Assembly: GCA_963714205.1 (NCBI GenBank)
Contig: CAVQNQ010000006.1
Location: 434,001-498,000 of the forward strand
Reading direction: 5' to 3'
Length of the DNA: 64,000 nucleotides
Source: CAVQNQ01 sp963714205
GTDB lineage: Bacteria; Acidobacteriota; Terriglobia; Bryobacterales; Bryobacteraceae
Position 1 is the stretch's first letter, and every line of letters begins with the position of its first letter. The notes under the pieces were generated by a model. The model was not told where the DNA came from. It did not search any database and was given only the letters and a program-made list of their open reading frames with translations. The position numbers and the translations under genes are program-made. Shown piece after piece: positions 50,440-58,781 of the stretch.

Positions 50440-52038
50440 ATGATCACTTCCGGGATTCCCGCTCGATCGGGTAGCCCTTTCCGCGCGCCTTCCAGCGCCG
50501 CCGCGCTCTTCGAGCGACTGACTAAGCACGTCTCGCTGGCCGGCTTGGAGCGGGAGCGGATTCCCGTCCGGACGCCTTACACCGAAGAGGTTCTGGGATC
50601 CATACCGGCCGCGCTAGAGTGCGACGTGGAATGGGCCATCGCCCGAGCGCGGCTGGCGCAGCCCGCCTGGGCGGGCCGGCCGATTGGCGAGCGCGCCAGG
50701 ATCTTCCTGCGATTTCACGACCTGGTGTTGCAGCGGCAGGAGGAGGCGCTGGACCTCATCCAACTTGAATCCGGAAAGGCCCGGCGTCACGCTTTCGAGG
50801 AGGTCCTGGATACCGCGGCGACAACGCGATATTACGCGCTGCACGCCGCCCGGCACCTGCAGCCCCACCGCCGCAAGGGTGCCCTACCAGGCCTGACGAA
50901 GACTTTCGAGCTGCACTCGCCAGTGGGCGTCGCCGGCTTCATTGTGCCCTGGAATTACCCGCTGAATCTTGCGATAACCGATGCCGTTCCCGCGATCCTG
51001 GCGGGCAACACCGCGATCCTCAAGCCCGATCACCAGACCAGCTTCACCGCGCTGTGGGCCGTGGCGCTGTTGCGAGAGGCAGGTTTGCCCGAGGAAGTCC
51101 TGCAGGTGTTGACCGGCGAAGGTCCGCGGGTGGGGCCGATGCTCACCGAGCGGGTCGATTACCTCATGTTCACGGGCAGCACCAAGACCGGGCGGATGAT
51201 CGGCAAAAGGGCGGCGGAGCGCCTGATCGGCTGCTCGCTGGAACTCGGCGGTAAGAATCCCATGCTCGTGCTGCGCGACGCCGGCTTAACCGCCGCCGTG
51301 GATGGCGCCGTTCGCGGCTGTTTCGTCGGCGCGGGCCAGGTGTGTATCTCGATCGAGCGCATCTACGTTCACGAGACGCTGTACCAGGAGTTCGCCAGCC
51401 GGTTCGCGGAAGGGGCACGGCGGCTTCGGCTGGGCGCGGCCCTCGACTATTCCGTGGATATGGGCACGTTGACCTCCGCGCGGCAATTGGAAACGGTGGA
51501 AGCGCACGTGCGGGACGCTTTGGAAAAAGGCGCGACTCTGTTAGCCGGCGGGCATAGCCGCCCGGATCTTGGCCCCTACTTTTACGAGCCCACCATTCTC
51601 GAGAACGTGCGGGAGGGCATGCGGGTCTGGGACGAAGAGACCTTCGGACCGGTGGTCTCGCTCTATTCTTTCGCCGATGAAGAAGAGGCCATACGGCGCG
51701 CCAACGCCACGAATTACGGCCTGAGTGCCAGCGTCTGGACGCGCGACACAGCTCGAGGAGTGGCGCTGGCGAGCCGGATACGCGCCGGCAGCGTCAACGT
51801 GAACGAGGCCTATGCCGCGGCGTGGGCATCGTCGGATGCACCCATGGGCGGGATGAAAGACTCCGGCGTGGGCAGGCGGCACGGCCGCGAAGGCCTCCTC
51901 AAGTTCACCGAGCCGCAGACCATCGCGGTGCAGCGGCTGGTACCGATCGCGCCGCCGTTTGGAATGAGCCAGGAGCGCTGGGCGCGCGGGATGACGTTTC
52001 TGCTGCGGCTGGTGCGGCGAACGCGAATCCTGGGCTGA
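50440..52038 (+). CDS. Aldehyde dehydrogenase (succinate-semialdehyde dehydrogenase-like)
   Basis: 532-residue NAD(P)-dependent aldehyde dehydrogenase. PWNYPLNLAITDAVPAILAG and NTAILKPDHQTSFTAL, FTGSTKTGRMIGKRAAERL, the glutamate in LELGGKNPMLVL, and the cysteine in FVGAGQVCISIERIYVHE (a GQxC form) are the conserved parts. The overall pattern is nearest to the SSADH/GabD2 group; in this neighbourhood it may oxidise fatty aldehydes linked to wax ester metabolism. The ATG at 50440 is chosen; the long open frame upstream only shadows the WS/DGAT gene. Confidence 0.88.
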   Translation: MITSGIPARSGSPFRAPSSAAALFERLTKHVSLAGLERERIPVRTPYTEEVLGSIPAALECDVEWAIARARLAQPAWAGRPIGERARIFLRFHDLVLQRQEEALDLIQLESGKARRHAFEEVLDTAATTRYYALHAARHLQPHRRKGALPGLTKTFELHSPVGVAGFIVPWNYPLNLAITDAVPAILAGNTAILKPDHQTSFTALWAVALLREAGLPEEVLQVLTGEGPRVGPMLTERVDYLMFTGSTKTGRMIGKRAAERLIGCSLELGGKNPMLVLRDAGLTAAVDGAVRGCFVGAGQVCISIERIYVHETLYQEFASRFAEGARRLRLGAALDYSVDMGTLTSARQLETVEAHVRDALEKGATLLAGGHSRPDLGPYFYEPTILENVREGMRVWDEETFGPVVSLYSFADEEEAIRRANATNYGLSASVWTRDTARGVALASRIRAGSVNVNEAYAAAWASSDAPMGGMKDSGVGRRHGREGLLKFTEPQTIAVQRLVPIAPPFGMSQERWARGMTFLLRLVRRTRILG

Positions 52039-52040
52039 GC

Positions 52041-53735
52041 CTACTGGGGTACGGCGCGGCATTCCTCGGCCGCATCGTCCCACTGCGTCTCTTCCGCGCT
52101 GGGAATTTTGCTCATGGCCCGCTCCGTGACGGCGCAGATGGTGAGACTGGGATTCACGCCCAGATTGGCCGACAGCACGGAGCCGTCGCATACGTACATG
52201 TTGCGGTAGCCGAAGACGCGGTTGCGATGGTCCACCACGCCAGTGGCGGGCGAGCCGCCCATCGGGCAGCCGCCCAGAATGTGGGCGGTTCCGGGAACGT
52301 CGAACAGGATCTCGGTCACCATGCTCATCGGCGTCCCGCCCACCATTTCGGCCACCTTGCGCGCGAACTCGTTGGCCCGCGGGATGAACGTGGGGACGTG
52401 CTCCCCGTGGCTCATCAGGGCTTTGTGGAAGGGCCAGAACCACGGCCGCCCGAGCCGCATATGAAAATACCCGTCGACCGCCTGCATGCAGAGCAGGATC
52501 AGCGACTCGCGCGCCCAGCCGATGGGCTGGAGGCTCCGGAACGTTCGTATGGGATGACGCAGCAGGGAGTGCGCCACTCCGCCCACCCACGAGAGTATCC
52601 GGTTCCACCCGGGCCGCCCGCCGGCCAGGAGGGTGGCCATCAACCCCATGGCATCGGCGCCCTCCGGATAGCGCACCGCCTCGATATGGGTGTGCTCGTC
52701 GATATAGATGCCGGATCCGATGGCGATTCCCTTCGAGAGATCTTCGCTGCCGCCGGGGATGCGGACGCCGATCAGGGATTCCGCGTTGGTCCGCACGCGC
52801 TGCCCGAGCTGATCGCCAATGGCGGGAAGAGAACCCTTTTCCTTCAGCCGGAAGAGCAGGTCCATGGAGCCGAGCGCGGAGGCCGCGAATATCACCCCCC
52901 GGCACGTAAACCGCCGGGGGAAGCGGCGGAGCCATGCGGTGCTCTTCACCGTGCGCACCTCATAACCGTCGCGGCCGTCCGCGCGGCCGTTCAGTGGAGC
53001 CACGTCCACGACCCTGGTTTCGTCGAAGACGCGCGCGCCGTGCTTTTCGGCAAGGTACAGGTAGTTCTTGTCCAGGCTATTCTTGGCGTTGTGCCGGCAG
53101 CCGAGCATGCATCCGCCGCACGCGATGCAAGTGGTGCGCTCGGGGCCCTCGCCGCCGAAATAGGGATCGGGGTAGGTCTTGCCGCCGGGTTCTCCCTCGG
53201 GGGGCTGGAACACCGCCACTTGCGTCCGATAAAACGTGTGGCCGATACCCGCCGCGTCGGCGGCCCGCCGCAAGATGTGATCCGCCGGACCCAGGATGCG
53301 ATTTTCCGCCACTCCGAGCATTCGAATGGCGGTCTGGTAGTGCCGCGGCATCTCCTGTTTCCAGGGAGCCAGCCCGGCCCAGGAGCCGCCGTCCCAGACC
53401 CGGTCGGGGGGAATCAGCAGCGTGTTCGCGTAGGTGATGGAGCCGCCGCCCACCGCACAACCGTGCAGGATGAGGGCATGGCGGAATGGCGTGATATTGA
53501 AGAAACCGCGCAGGGCCAATCCGGGCCGCCAGAGCCAGCGCCACAAGATCCAGTTGGTTCGCGGCAGGTTTGCGGCGGTCCAGCGGCGGCCCATCTCCAT
53601 GACCGCCACGCGATATCCCTTCTCGGTGAGCCGGTAGGCGGAGATGCTGCCGCCGAATCCGGAGCCGATTACGATAAAGTCGAAATCAAAGTCGGCGGCG
53701 GGCATGGCGGGCGAAAGTTGGTGGCTCCGATCCAT
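52041..53735 (-). CDS. GMC-family FAD oxidoreductase, cholesterol oxidase-like
   Basis: 564 residues. The FAD-binding start is DFDFIVIGSGFGGSISAYRL, and the family blocks GGGSITYANTLL and the C-terminal GTAHILGGCPMGGSPATGVV and LGVNPSLTICAVTERAM (with the catalytic His/Asn region) are present. A cysteine knot CIACGGCMLGCRHNAKN lies mid-protein, as in membrane-bound alcohol and cholesterol oxidase-like relatives, and could hold an Fe-S cluster. It probably oxidises a long-chain alcohol or sterol-like lipid. It converges with the aldehyde dehydrogenase gene (3 bp apart), the natural next step after alcohol oxidation. Confidence 0.88.
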   Translation of the reverse strand: MDRSHQLSPAMPAADFDFDFIVIGSGFGGSISAYRLTEKGYRVAVMEMGRRWTAANLPRTNWILWRWLWRPGLALRGFFNITPFRHALILHGCAVGGGSITYANTLLIPPDRVWDGGSWAGLAPWKQEMPRHYQTAIRMLGVAENRILGPADHILRRAADAAGIGHTFYRTQVAVFQPPEGEPGGKTYPDPYFGGEGPERTTCIACGGCMLGCRHNAKNSLDKNYLYLAEKHGARVFDETRVVDVAPLNGRADGRDGYEVRTVKSTAWLRRFPRRFTCRGVIFAASALGSMDLLFRLKEKGSLPAIGDQLGQRVRTNAESLIGVRIPGGSEDLSKGIAIGSGIYIDEHTHIEAVRYPEGADAMGLMATLLAGGRPGWNRILSWVGGVAHSLLRHPIRTFRSLQPIGWARESLILLCMQAVDGYFHMRLGRPWFWPFHKALMSHGEHVPTFIPRANEFARKVAEMVGGTPMSMVTEILFDVPGTAHILGGCPMGGSPATGVVDHRNRVFGYRNMYVCDGSVLSANLGVNPSLTICAVTERAMSKIPSAEETQWDDAAEECRAVPQ

Positions 53736-53786
53736 TATTCACCCCGCGGGCCATCCCTTGGCTTTCGGCAGTGTGACATTTCTAAC

Positions 53787-53797
53787 ACTTACTAAGT
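53787..53797. promoter_or_regulatory. Short palindrome in the divergent region
   Basis: ACTTACTAAGT is a 5-1-5 perfect palindrome 49 bp before the coiled-coil gene and 51 bp before the GMC gene's start. It shares the ACTTACT/AGTAAGT core seen near 54444-54459, so it may be a weaker site for the same regulator. Confidence 0.3.
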
Positions 53798-53845
53798 AGG
53801 GGGCGGGAGCGTCCGTAGTAGTCTGGTGAGTTATTCATCGGTCTT

Positions 53846-54358
53846 ATGCACAAACTTCCACCCGTGGAAGACGCTAAGGCGTTATTCCACGTAGCCAAGG
53901 ACTGGTCGGTGTGGCGCTGGCTCACCGAGAAGAAACGCGCCCGGGCAACCGCCGACCGCGCCAATGAAGCGCTGGACGCGCTCGACCGGCAGATCAAGGA
54001 TTCCTGGCACGAGCCGCTGAAAGCCGCTTACCGCGAACTGGAGGCCGAGGAAGCGTTCGAAAACGATCCCCAGACGAAGGCGGCCTTCGAAGCCGCCCAG
54101 GAGGCCGCCAAAGACGTGGATCCCACCATCAAGGCCGCCGCGCGGCGCATGCGCGAAGCGGATAATGAGGCCTACAATGCCAGAATGGACGCTGAAGACA
54201 TCTTCGACGAAGCCGACCGCCGCTTAAGCTCCAGCCTGGCGCGCAAGGGCGCGCAACGGGCCATCGAGTCCTGGGAACTAAAAGAATCCGCGATCCGCAT
54301 GTCCGAATCGGCCGGAAAGAGCCATAAAGGCCACAAGCATGCGGAGACCGCGCCGTGA
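53846..54358 (+). CDS. Coiled-coil hypothetical protein
   Basis: 170 residues, almost wholly charged helix: EKKRARATADRANEALDALD, EAEEAFENDPQTKAAFEAAQ and ARRMREADNEAYNARMDAED. Strong heptad character predicts a coiled coil, with a basic/His-rich tail (SHKGHKHAETAP). There is no signal or membrane segment. It lies alone between the GMC gene and the acyl-CoA ligase promoter. Function unknown; given the context, a granule or scaffolding role is conceivable. Confidence 0.55.
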   Translation: MHKLPPVEDAKALFHVAKDWSVWRWLTEKKRARATADRANEALDALDRQIKDSWHEPLKAAYRELEAEEAFENDPQTKAAFEAAQEAAKDVDPTIKAAARRMREADNEAYNARMDAEDIFDEADRRLSSSLARKGAQRAIESWELKESAIRMSESAGKSHKGHKHAETAP

Positions 54359-54415
54359 TTCGTGCGTTTGCTTACGCTGCGCGCCGGAAAACCCCGTGTA
54401 AGTGGCTTCGCGCCG

Positions 54416-54457
54416 TTGACACTTAAACGGAGTAACTGGTATTTTACTCGCGAGTAA
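54416..54457 (+). promoter_or_regulatory. Sigma-70 promoter with a perfect palindromic operator over the -10
   Basis: TTGACA (54416-54421), 18 bp, then TATTTT (54440-54445). Overlapping the -10 is TTACTCGCGAGTAA (54444-54457), a perfect 14-bp palindrome. A repressor bound there would block transcription of the acyl-CoA ligase, whose start is 131 bp downstream. The form is like many TetR-family operators controlling fatty acid genes (inference). Confidence 0.6.
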
Positions 54458-54588
54458 GTACATACCGGATCGGCGCCTCGCGGCCAACCCCGGCGCGTAA
54501 CTCACTCGCGGGCCGATGGTATCCGGCGGCGGGCGAGCGCGGATGACCGGACAAAGGCTGGGCCGCTGGAGCCGCCAAGAGGCGGAGC

Positions 54589-56301
54589 ATGTCTTCCCCG
54601 GCTGTTGTCGCAGTCACCGAAAACGACTTACCGCTCGAACGCGTCTACCACTGGGAAAAGGCACGGGCCGGCCGCATCTTCCTGTCGCAGCCTTGCGGAG
54701 GAAAGCCGCGGTACTGGACGTGGGCGCAGGCCGTCGGCGAAGCGCGGCGCATGGCCGCCTGGATGAAGACGCAGGACTGGGAACCGGGTTCGCGCGTCGC
54801 AATCCTCTCCAAGAACTGCGCCTGGTGGATCATGGCCGATATCGCTACGTGGATGGCGGGCCACGTCAGCGTGCCGATCTACCCCTCGCTGAGGCCCGAG
54901 TCGGTCCGGCAGATTCTGAAACATAGCGACGCCCGCGCGTGCTTCATCGGAGCCACCGATGAAGACGAGACGCCGTCGGACGGTATCCCCGCGGGGGTTG
55001 CGGGCATTACTTTTCCCACTGCGCGAGACCGCGGCGGCGCGGAGTGGGACGCGCTGATCCGGTCCCGCGCACCGCTGGAGGAATCACCCAGGCGAGCCCC
55101 CGGCGATCTGGCGACCATCATCTACACGTCCGGCACCACCGGCACGCCCAAGGGTGTCATGCACCGGTTCGCGGCCTTCAGCCACATGGTCGCGCCGGTT
55201 AGCCGGCTGCTTGGATTGACAGCGGACGACCGCCTGTTCTCCTATCTCCCGTTGGCCCATATCGTGGAGCGTTCGGGCACGGAAATGCTGGCTTACACGA
55301 CCGGCGCGCCGATCGCTTTCACCGAGGGTCTCGAGACCTTTACCGACGATCTCCATGCGGCCCGGCCGACCATCTTCCTATCCGTTCCGAGGCTGCTCCA
55401 TAAATTCCAGCAGGGCGTTTTCGCGAAAATTCCGCGGGAAAAACTCCAGATGCTGCTTGGCGCGGTGGTTCTAAACCGTTACATCAAGCGGCGGATACTG
55501 AAGCAACTCGGGCTGGATACTGTGCGCTTTGCGGCTTGCGGGGCAGCTCCGCTGCCTCCCGAGCTGCTGGTCTGGTTTCGTTCCCTGGGGCTGGAACTGG
55601 CGGAAGGATACGGAATGACCGAAATCCTGGTCACGCATCTTGGCCTGCCGGGAAACGTACGGCCGGGATGCGTGGGAGCGGCGCTACCCGGCGTGGAGAC
55701 CCGTTTCGACGCAGGCGGCGAACTGCTGGTCCGCAGCCCCACGAACATGCTGGGCTACCACAAAGACCCGCAAGGAACGGCGCAATCGTTCACCGAGGAC
55801 CGCTTTTTCCGCACCGGCGACATCGCCTGCTTGGAGGAGGACGGCCAGCTCAGGATCGTGGGCCGTCTGAAGGATCAGTTCAAGACCAGTAAAGGGAAGT
55901 ACGTGGTGCCGTCTCCCATCGAGCGCGAACTGGCCGCGCATCCGGCCATCGAGGCCTGCTGCCTTCTGGGCGCCAGCCTGCCGAGCCCCTTCGCGGTGGT
56001 GGTCCTTACGCGCGAATCGAGGGAGGATTGCACCGGCCGCGATGGCCGGGCGGCGCTCGAGCGCTCCCTGCTCGCGCACATGAGGGAGGTTAACGGCCGG
56101 CGCGACCCCCACGAGCGGCTGGCGTTCCTGGCGGTAGTCGAGGGGCCGTGGACGATCGCCAACAGCCTGCTCACGCCCACCCTGAAGATCCGGCGGGCCG
56201 CGCTCGAAGCCCGGTATGAGAGGCTGGTGGGGCACTGGGGAGCGCAGAACCGGCCTATCCTCTGGGAGGAGCGGGAGACTGCTCCTGCAATGCAGGATTA
56301 A
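54589..56301 (+). CDS. Long-chain acyl-CoA synthetase (AMP-binding)
   Basis: 570-residue adenylate-forming enzyme activating fatty acids to acyl-CoA. Motifs: IIYTSGTTGTPKGVMH (ATP loop), LSVPRLLHKFQQGVFAKIPR, AEGYGMTEILVTHLG, FFRTGDIACLEEDGQLRIVG (with Asp), and the lysine region GRLKDQFKTSKGKYVVPSPI. The pattern is that of the FadD15/AAS-like long-chain group. It is transcribed from the operator-bearing promoter at 54416 and converges on the PhaR-like gene. It would supply acyl-CoA to the WS/DGAT. Confidence 0.9.
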   Translation: MSSPAVVAVTENDLPLERVYHWEKARAGRIFLSQPCGGKPRYWTWAQAVGEARRMAAWMKTQDWEPGSRVAILSKNCAWWIMADIATWMAGHVSVPIYPSLRPESVRQILKHSDARACFIGATDEDETPSDGIPAGVAGITFPTARDRGGAEWDALIRSRAPLEESPRRAPGDLATIIYTSGTTGTPKGVMHRFAAFSHMVAPVSRLLGLTADDRLFSYLPLAHIVERSGTEMLAYTTGAPIAFTEGLETFTDDLHAARPTIFLSVPRLLHKFQQGVFAKIPREKLQMLLGAVVLNRYIKRRILKQLGLDTVRFAACGAAPLPPELLVWFRSLGLELAEGYGMTEILVTHLGLPGNVRPGCVGAALPGVETRFDAGGELLVRSPTNMLGYHKDPQGTAQSFTEDRFFRTGDIACLEEDGQLRIVGRLKDQFKTSKGKYVVPSPIERELAAHPAIEACCLLGASLPSPFAVVVLTRESREDCTGRDGRAALERSLLAHMREVNGRRDPHERLAFLAVVEGPWTIANSLLTPTLKIRRAALEARYERLVGHWGAQNRPILWEERETAPAMQD

Positions 56302-56314
56302 CCGGGCGGACGGC

Positions 56315-56833
56315 TTACGGGCGGCGTTTGCGCGCGGCCGGTTGAGAGGCCGTGCTCAGTTCTTCGAGGCGCGCCTCCAGTTCCTCCACGCGCCGCCGGA
56401 GGCGGGCAACGTCGGCCGACTCCGGGAGGGCCGGTTCGGCGCCGCCCGAGAACACGCCGCGCACGAACTCGAGCGGGTTCACGACCGCCCGCCGGGCGTC
56501 CGTGATCCCGTGCTGCACTCCTTGCTGAGCCTTTCGCAACAGGTCGAGCGCGCTGTTCAGATACCACCCGAGAAACTCGCTGGTGGCGCGGTCGGACGCC
56601 ATGACGAGCTGATGAAGGACGTTCGTGGGCAGGCCGCCTTCCGGGCCGCGCGCGTCTTCGACGACGATCTGGGTCAGAACAGCCCGCGTCAGATCCTTTC
56701 CAGTGCGGGCGTCACGCACCTCCACCTCGCCCCCGTCGCGGATTATCCGGGCGATGTCCTGGAGCTTGACATAGCGCTTCCCGGCTGTGTCGTAGAGCCT
56801 GCGATCGCCGTATTTCCTGATGACTGTCGTAAT
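56315..56833 (-). CDS. phaR: PhaR-like polyhydroxyalkanoate synthesis regulator, apparent ATT start
   Basis: 172 residues of the PHB/PHA accumulation regulator family. The N-terminal DNA-binding region is complete (TTVIRKYGDRRLYDTAGKRY, then VKLQDIARIIRDGGEVEVRD). This is followed by a helical middle (EFLGWYLNSALDLLRKAQQG) and a coiled-coil tail ending AARKRRP. In PhaR the start is MxxVIKKYGNRRLYDT; here the codon in that place is ATT (56833-56831), 3-4 bp after AAAGGA, and no ATG, GTG or TTG exists upstream in frame. ATT starts are rare (as in infC). The family binds PHA granules and represses phasin genes; a phasin-like gene is divergent here. Confidence 0.8.
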   Translation of the reverse strand: MTTVIRKYGDRRLYDTAGKRYVKLQDIARIIRDGGEVEVRDARTGKDLTRAVLTQIVVEDARGPEGGLPTNVLHQLVMASDRATSEFLGWYLNSALDLLRKAQQGVQHGITDARRAVVNPLEFVRGVFSGGAEPALPESADVARLRRRVEELEARLEELSTASQPAARKRRP

Positions 56834-56904
56834 GAGTCCTTTCCGTGGCGCGTTCGGTTCAGGCGTTCGCGCACAATATATCAGACCAAGATATCGCTTT
56901 TCGC

Positions 56905-56951
56905 TTGACTCCGGAAACGCGCCGCCGTAAACTTATACTGCAATGCAGTAT
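56905..56951 (+). promoter_or_regulatory. Promoter of the phasin-like gene with a 17-bp palindrome
   Basis: TTGACT (56905-56910), 17 bp, TAAACT (56928-56933), followed at once by ATACTGCAATGCAGTAT (56935-56951), arms ATACTGCA/TGCAGTAT around one base. A second dyad TGCAAT/ATTGCA overlaps it. Located at the start of transcription, it would be an effective repressor site, for PhaR or a TetR-type protein. It also lies upstream of the divergent phaR gene. Confidence 0.6.
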
Positions 56952-56980
56952 TGCATGGTTTATCGAGAAGGAGCATATCA

Positions 56981-57865
56981 ATGAGCGCTACAGCACAAGC
57001 CCAAGCGGCAGCCTCCTCAACAGCCCGCCAGATGATGAGTTGGGCCACTCAGGGCGTTGAGAGCCTCGTCGCCGTCCAAAAAATCCTGATGGACCTCACC
57101 GCCCAGCAGAACTCGCTGGTGATCGGTGCGATTCGGGAACGGATCCGCATCCCGGAGTTGGGAAAGGCCATCGTCCGAACCGCCGGGCTGGGACTCGAGG
57201 GTCTTTCGGCCGCTGGCACGATCCTGTTGGAGCTGGCCTCCGCGGAGACAAGTCTCCTGCTGGACAGCTTGAAAGACGGCCTGCGCCTGTCCGCCCCGGC
57301 CAGCGCGGCCGCTGAAATCCTGCGCCATCGCATCGACACGGTGATTGGCATGCAGATGCGGTTGCTCGACGCGGTGTCCGAACACTCGCGGGCCGGCGTC
57401 GAATCCTACGAGCAGGGCGAGGGCATCAATGCCATCGAGCACGTCGCGGCCGTCGCGCGACTGGCAGTGGAGGATTTCGTCGCCACCGAAAAGAAGTTCC
57501 TGGACCTGGTATCCAAGGAAATCAACCAAGCCATAGAATCTCCAAGCGAGACCCACAAACCCCGCGCGCGCGTCAAGATCATCAGCCAACTCGCCAGCGA
57601 GAGCATCGACAAATACGCCGAGGCACAGAAGAAGCTCGTGGATCTGGCCATCCACCAATCCGAGGAACTCACCAAGATGGCCGAGCCCGCGGAGCCGCCC
57701 ACGCCGTTGGCCGAACTGGCGCAGAACGGCGTTCAGAACTTCATCAAGGCGCAGAAATCCCTGATGGATCTCGCGCTGCCAAAAGAGGCCTCCGGCGAGG
57801 GTGATGAAGAGAAACATTCGCCCCGGCCCCGCCGCAAGACGGCCGCCAAGAAAGCAACGGCGTAG
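56981..57865 (+). CDS. Phasin-like repeat protein
   Basis: 294-residue helical, soluble protein with an alanine/lysine tail (RRKTAAKKATA) typical of phasins and PHA granule proteins. A 16-residue unit occurs four times (residues 25-40, 162-177, 208-223, 250-265): GVESLVAVQKILMDLT, AVEDFVATEKKFLDLV, SIDKYAEAQKKLVDLA and GVQNFIKAQKSLMDLA. A fifth, weaker copy is GLEGLSAAGTILLELA (71-86). These amphipathic helices could coat a lipid or polyester granule. GAAGGAG lies about 8 bp before ATG 56981. The pairing with phaR supports the granule role; no phaC or phaAB is nearby. Confidence 0.75.
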   Translation: MSATAQAQAAASSTARQMMSWATQGVESLVAVQKILMDLTAQQNSLVIGAIRERIRIPELGKAIVRTAGLGLEGLSAAGTILLELASAETSLLLDSLKDGLRLSAPASAAAEILRHRIDTVIGMQMRLLDAVSEHSRAGVESYEQGEGINAIEHVAAVARLAVEDFVATEKKFLDLVSKEINQAIESPSETHKPRARVKIISQLASESIDKYAEAQKKLVDLAIHQSEELTKMAEPAEPPTPLAELAQNGVQNFIKAQKSLMDLALPKEASGEGDEEKHSPRPRRKTAAKKATA

Positions 57866-57938
57866 GATCGCCCGCTGCTAACTGTGGGATTGTCTAGGGC
57901 CGTCGTAGTGTGCCCGACAGCACATTCGCGGCGGCGGT

Positions 57939-57954
57939 ATGCCGGAACCGGCAT
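57939..57954. terminator. Hairpin after the phasin-like gene
   Basis: ATGCCGGAACCGGCAT forms 7-bp arms with a 2-base loop, 74 bp after the phasin stop. No T-run follows, so it is only a weak candidate terminator or a small operator before the hydrolase gene. Confidence 0.3.
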
Positions 57955-57999
57955 GAGAATTGCGATTGGCTCAGCGCCGGTTCCGGGTAGACTGGAAAA

Positions 58000-58761
58000 A
58001 TGATTGAAGGCAGCGTAGGCAAGGATCCTAGAGAATACAGGTCCGTGCCGCTGCCAATCTGGCAGGAACTGCTGGTAACAGTCGAACTTTCATACCTTCA
58101 GTTCTCGCCTATCTGGTGGGGGTACGGTGTGCCGCGGGGCGACGGCTCCGCGGTGGTGGTGGTTCCCGGTTTTATGGGTACGGATCACTACTTCGACCAG
58201 CTCCGGAACTGGCTGGAGCGCATTGGTTACCGGCCATACCGGTCCGACATAGGATTAAATGCGGAATGCCCTAATCTTCTGATCCGCTATCACATGTATC
58301 AGACGGTTCAGAGAGCTTGGGAAGAAACGGGGCGGAAGGTTCATCTGATCGGTCACAGCCTGGGAGGCATGATCGCCCGCGCGACCGCCTGCCAGATGCC
58401 CGAGCGGATCGAATCGGTCATTACGCTGGGAACGCCCATTCGAGGCATTCGGGCGCACTCGTCGGTGTTGCGTCTGGCCGCCCGTATCCGCGAGCGGATT
58501 CTTCTGCGGCACGGAGCGGGAGTGTTGCCGGATTGTTACACCGGCCGCTGTACCTGCGACTTCCTGAAGTCGCTGCTTTGCAACTTTCCGGAATCCGTCC
58601 GGCAGACGTCGGTATACAGCCTCTACGATGGGATTGTCGATTGGAAGGTCTGCCGCACGGGCGATCCCGAAGTTGATATTCAAGTTTCTTCCACGCATCT
58701 TGGCATGGCATTCAGCCCGCTCGTCTACAGCCTGATCGGCCGCCGGCTCGCGGGCCAATAG
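58000..58761 (+). CDS. Lipase-like alpha/beta hydrolase
   Basis: 253 residues. The oxyanion region is VVVVPGFMGTDHYFDQLRNW, the nucleophile elbow LIGHSLGGMIARATA, Asp in YSLYDGIVDWKVC, and His in VSSTHLGMAFSP. There is no signal peptide, so it acts inside the cell, possibly mobilising stored lipid; the fold resembles triacylglycerol lipase/PGAP1-like groups. It is followed 20 bp later by the AarF-like gene and shares its direction. The substrate is inferred from context only. Confidence 0.75.
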   Translation: MIEGSVGKDPREYRSVPLPIWQELLVTVELSYLQFSPIWWGYGVPRGDGSAVVVVPGFMGTDHYFDQLRNWLERIGYRPYRSDIGLNAECPNLLIRYHMYQTVQRAWEETGRKVHLIGHSLGGMIARATACQMPERIESVITLGTPIRGIRAHSSVLRLAARIRERILLRHGAGVLPDCYTGRCTCDFLKSLLCNFPESVRQTSVYSLYDGIVDWKVCRTGDPEVDIQVSSTHLGMAFSPLVYSLIGRRLAGQ

Positions 58762-58781
58762 TTCCGGTGAGAGGAGTCGCC

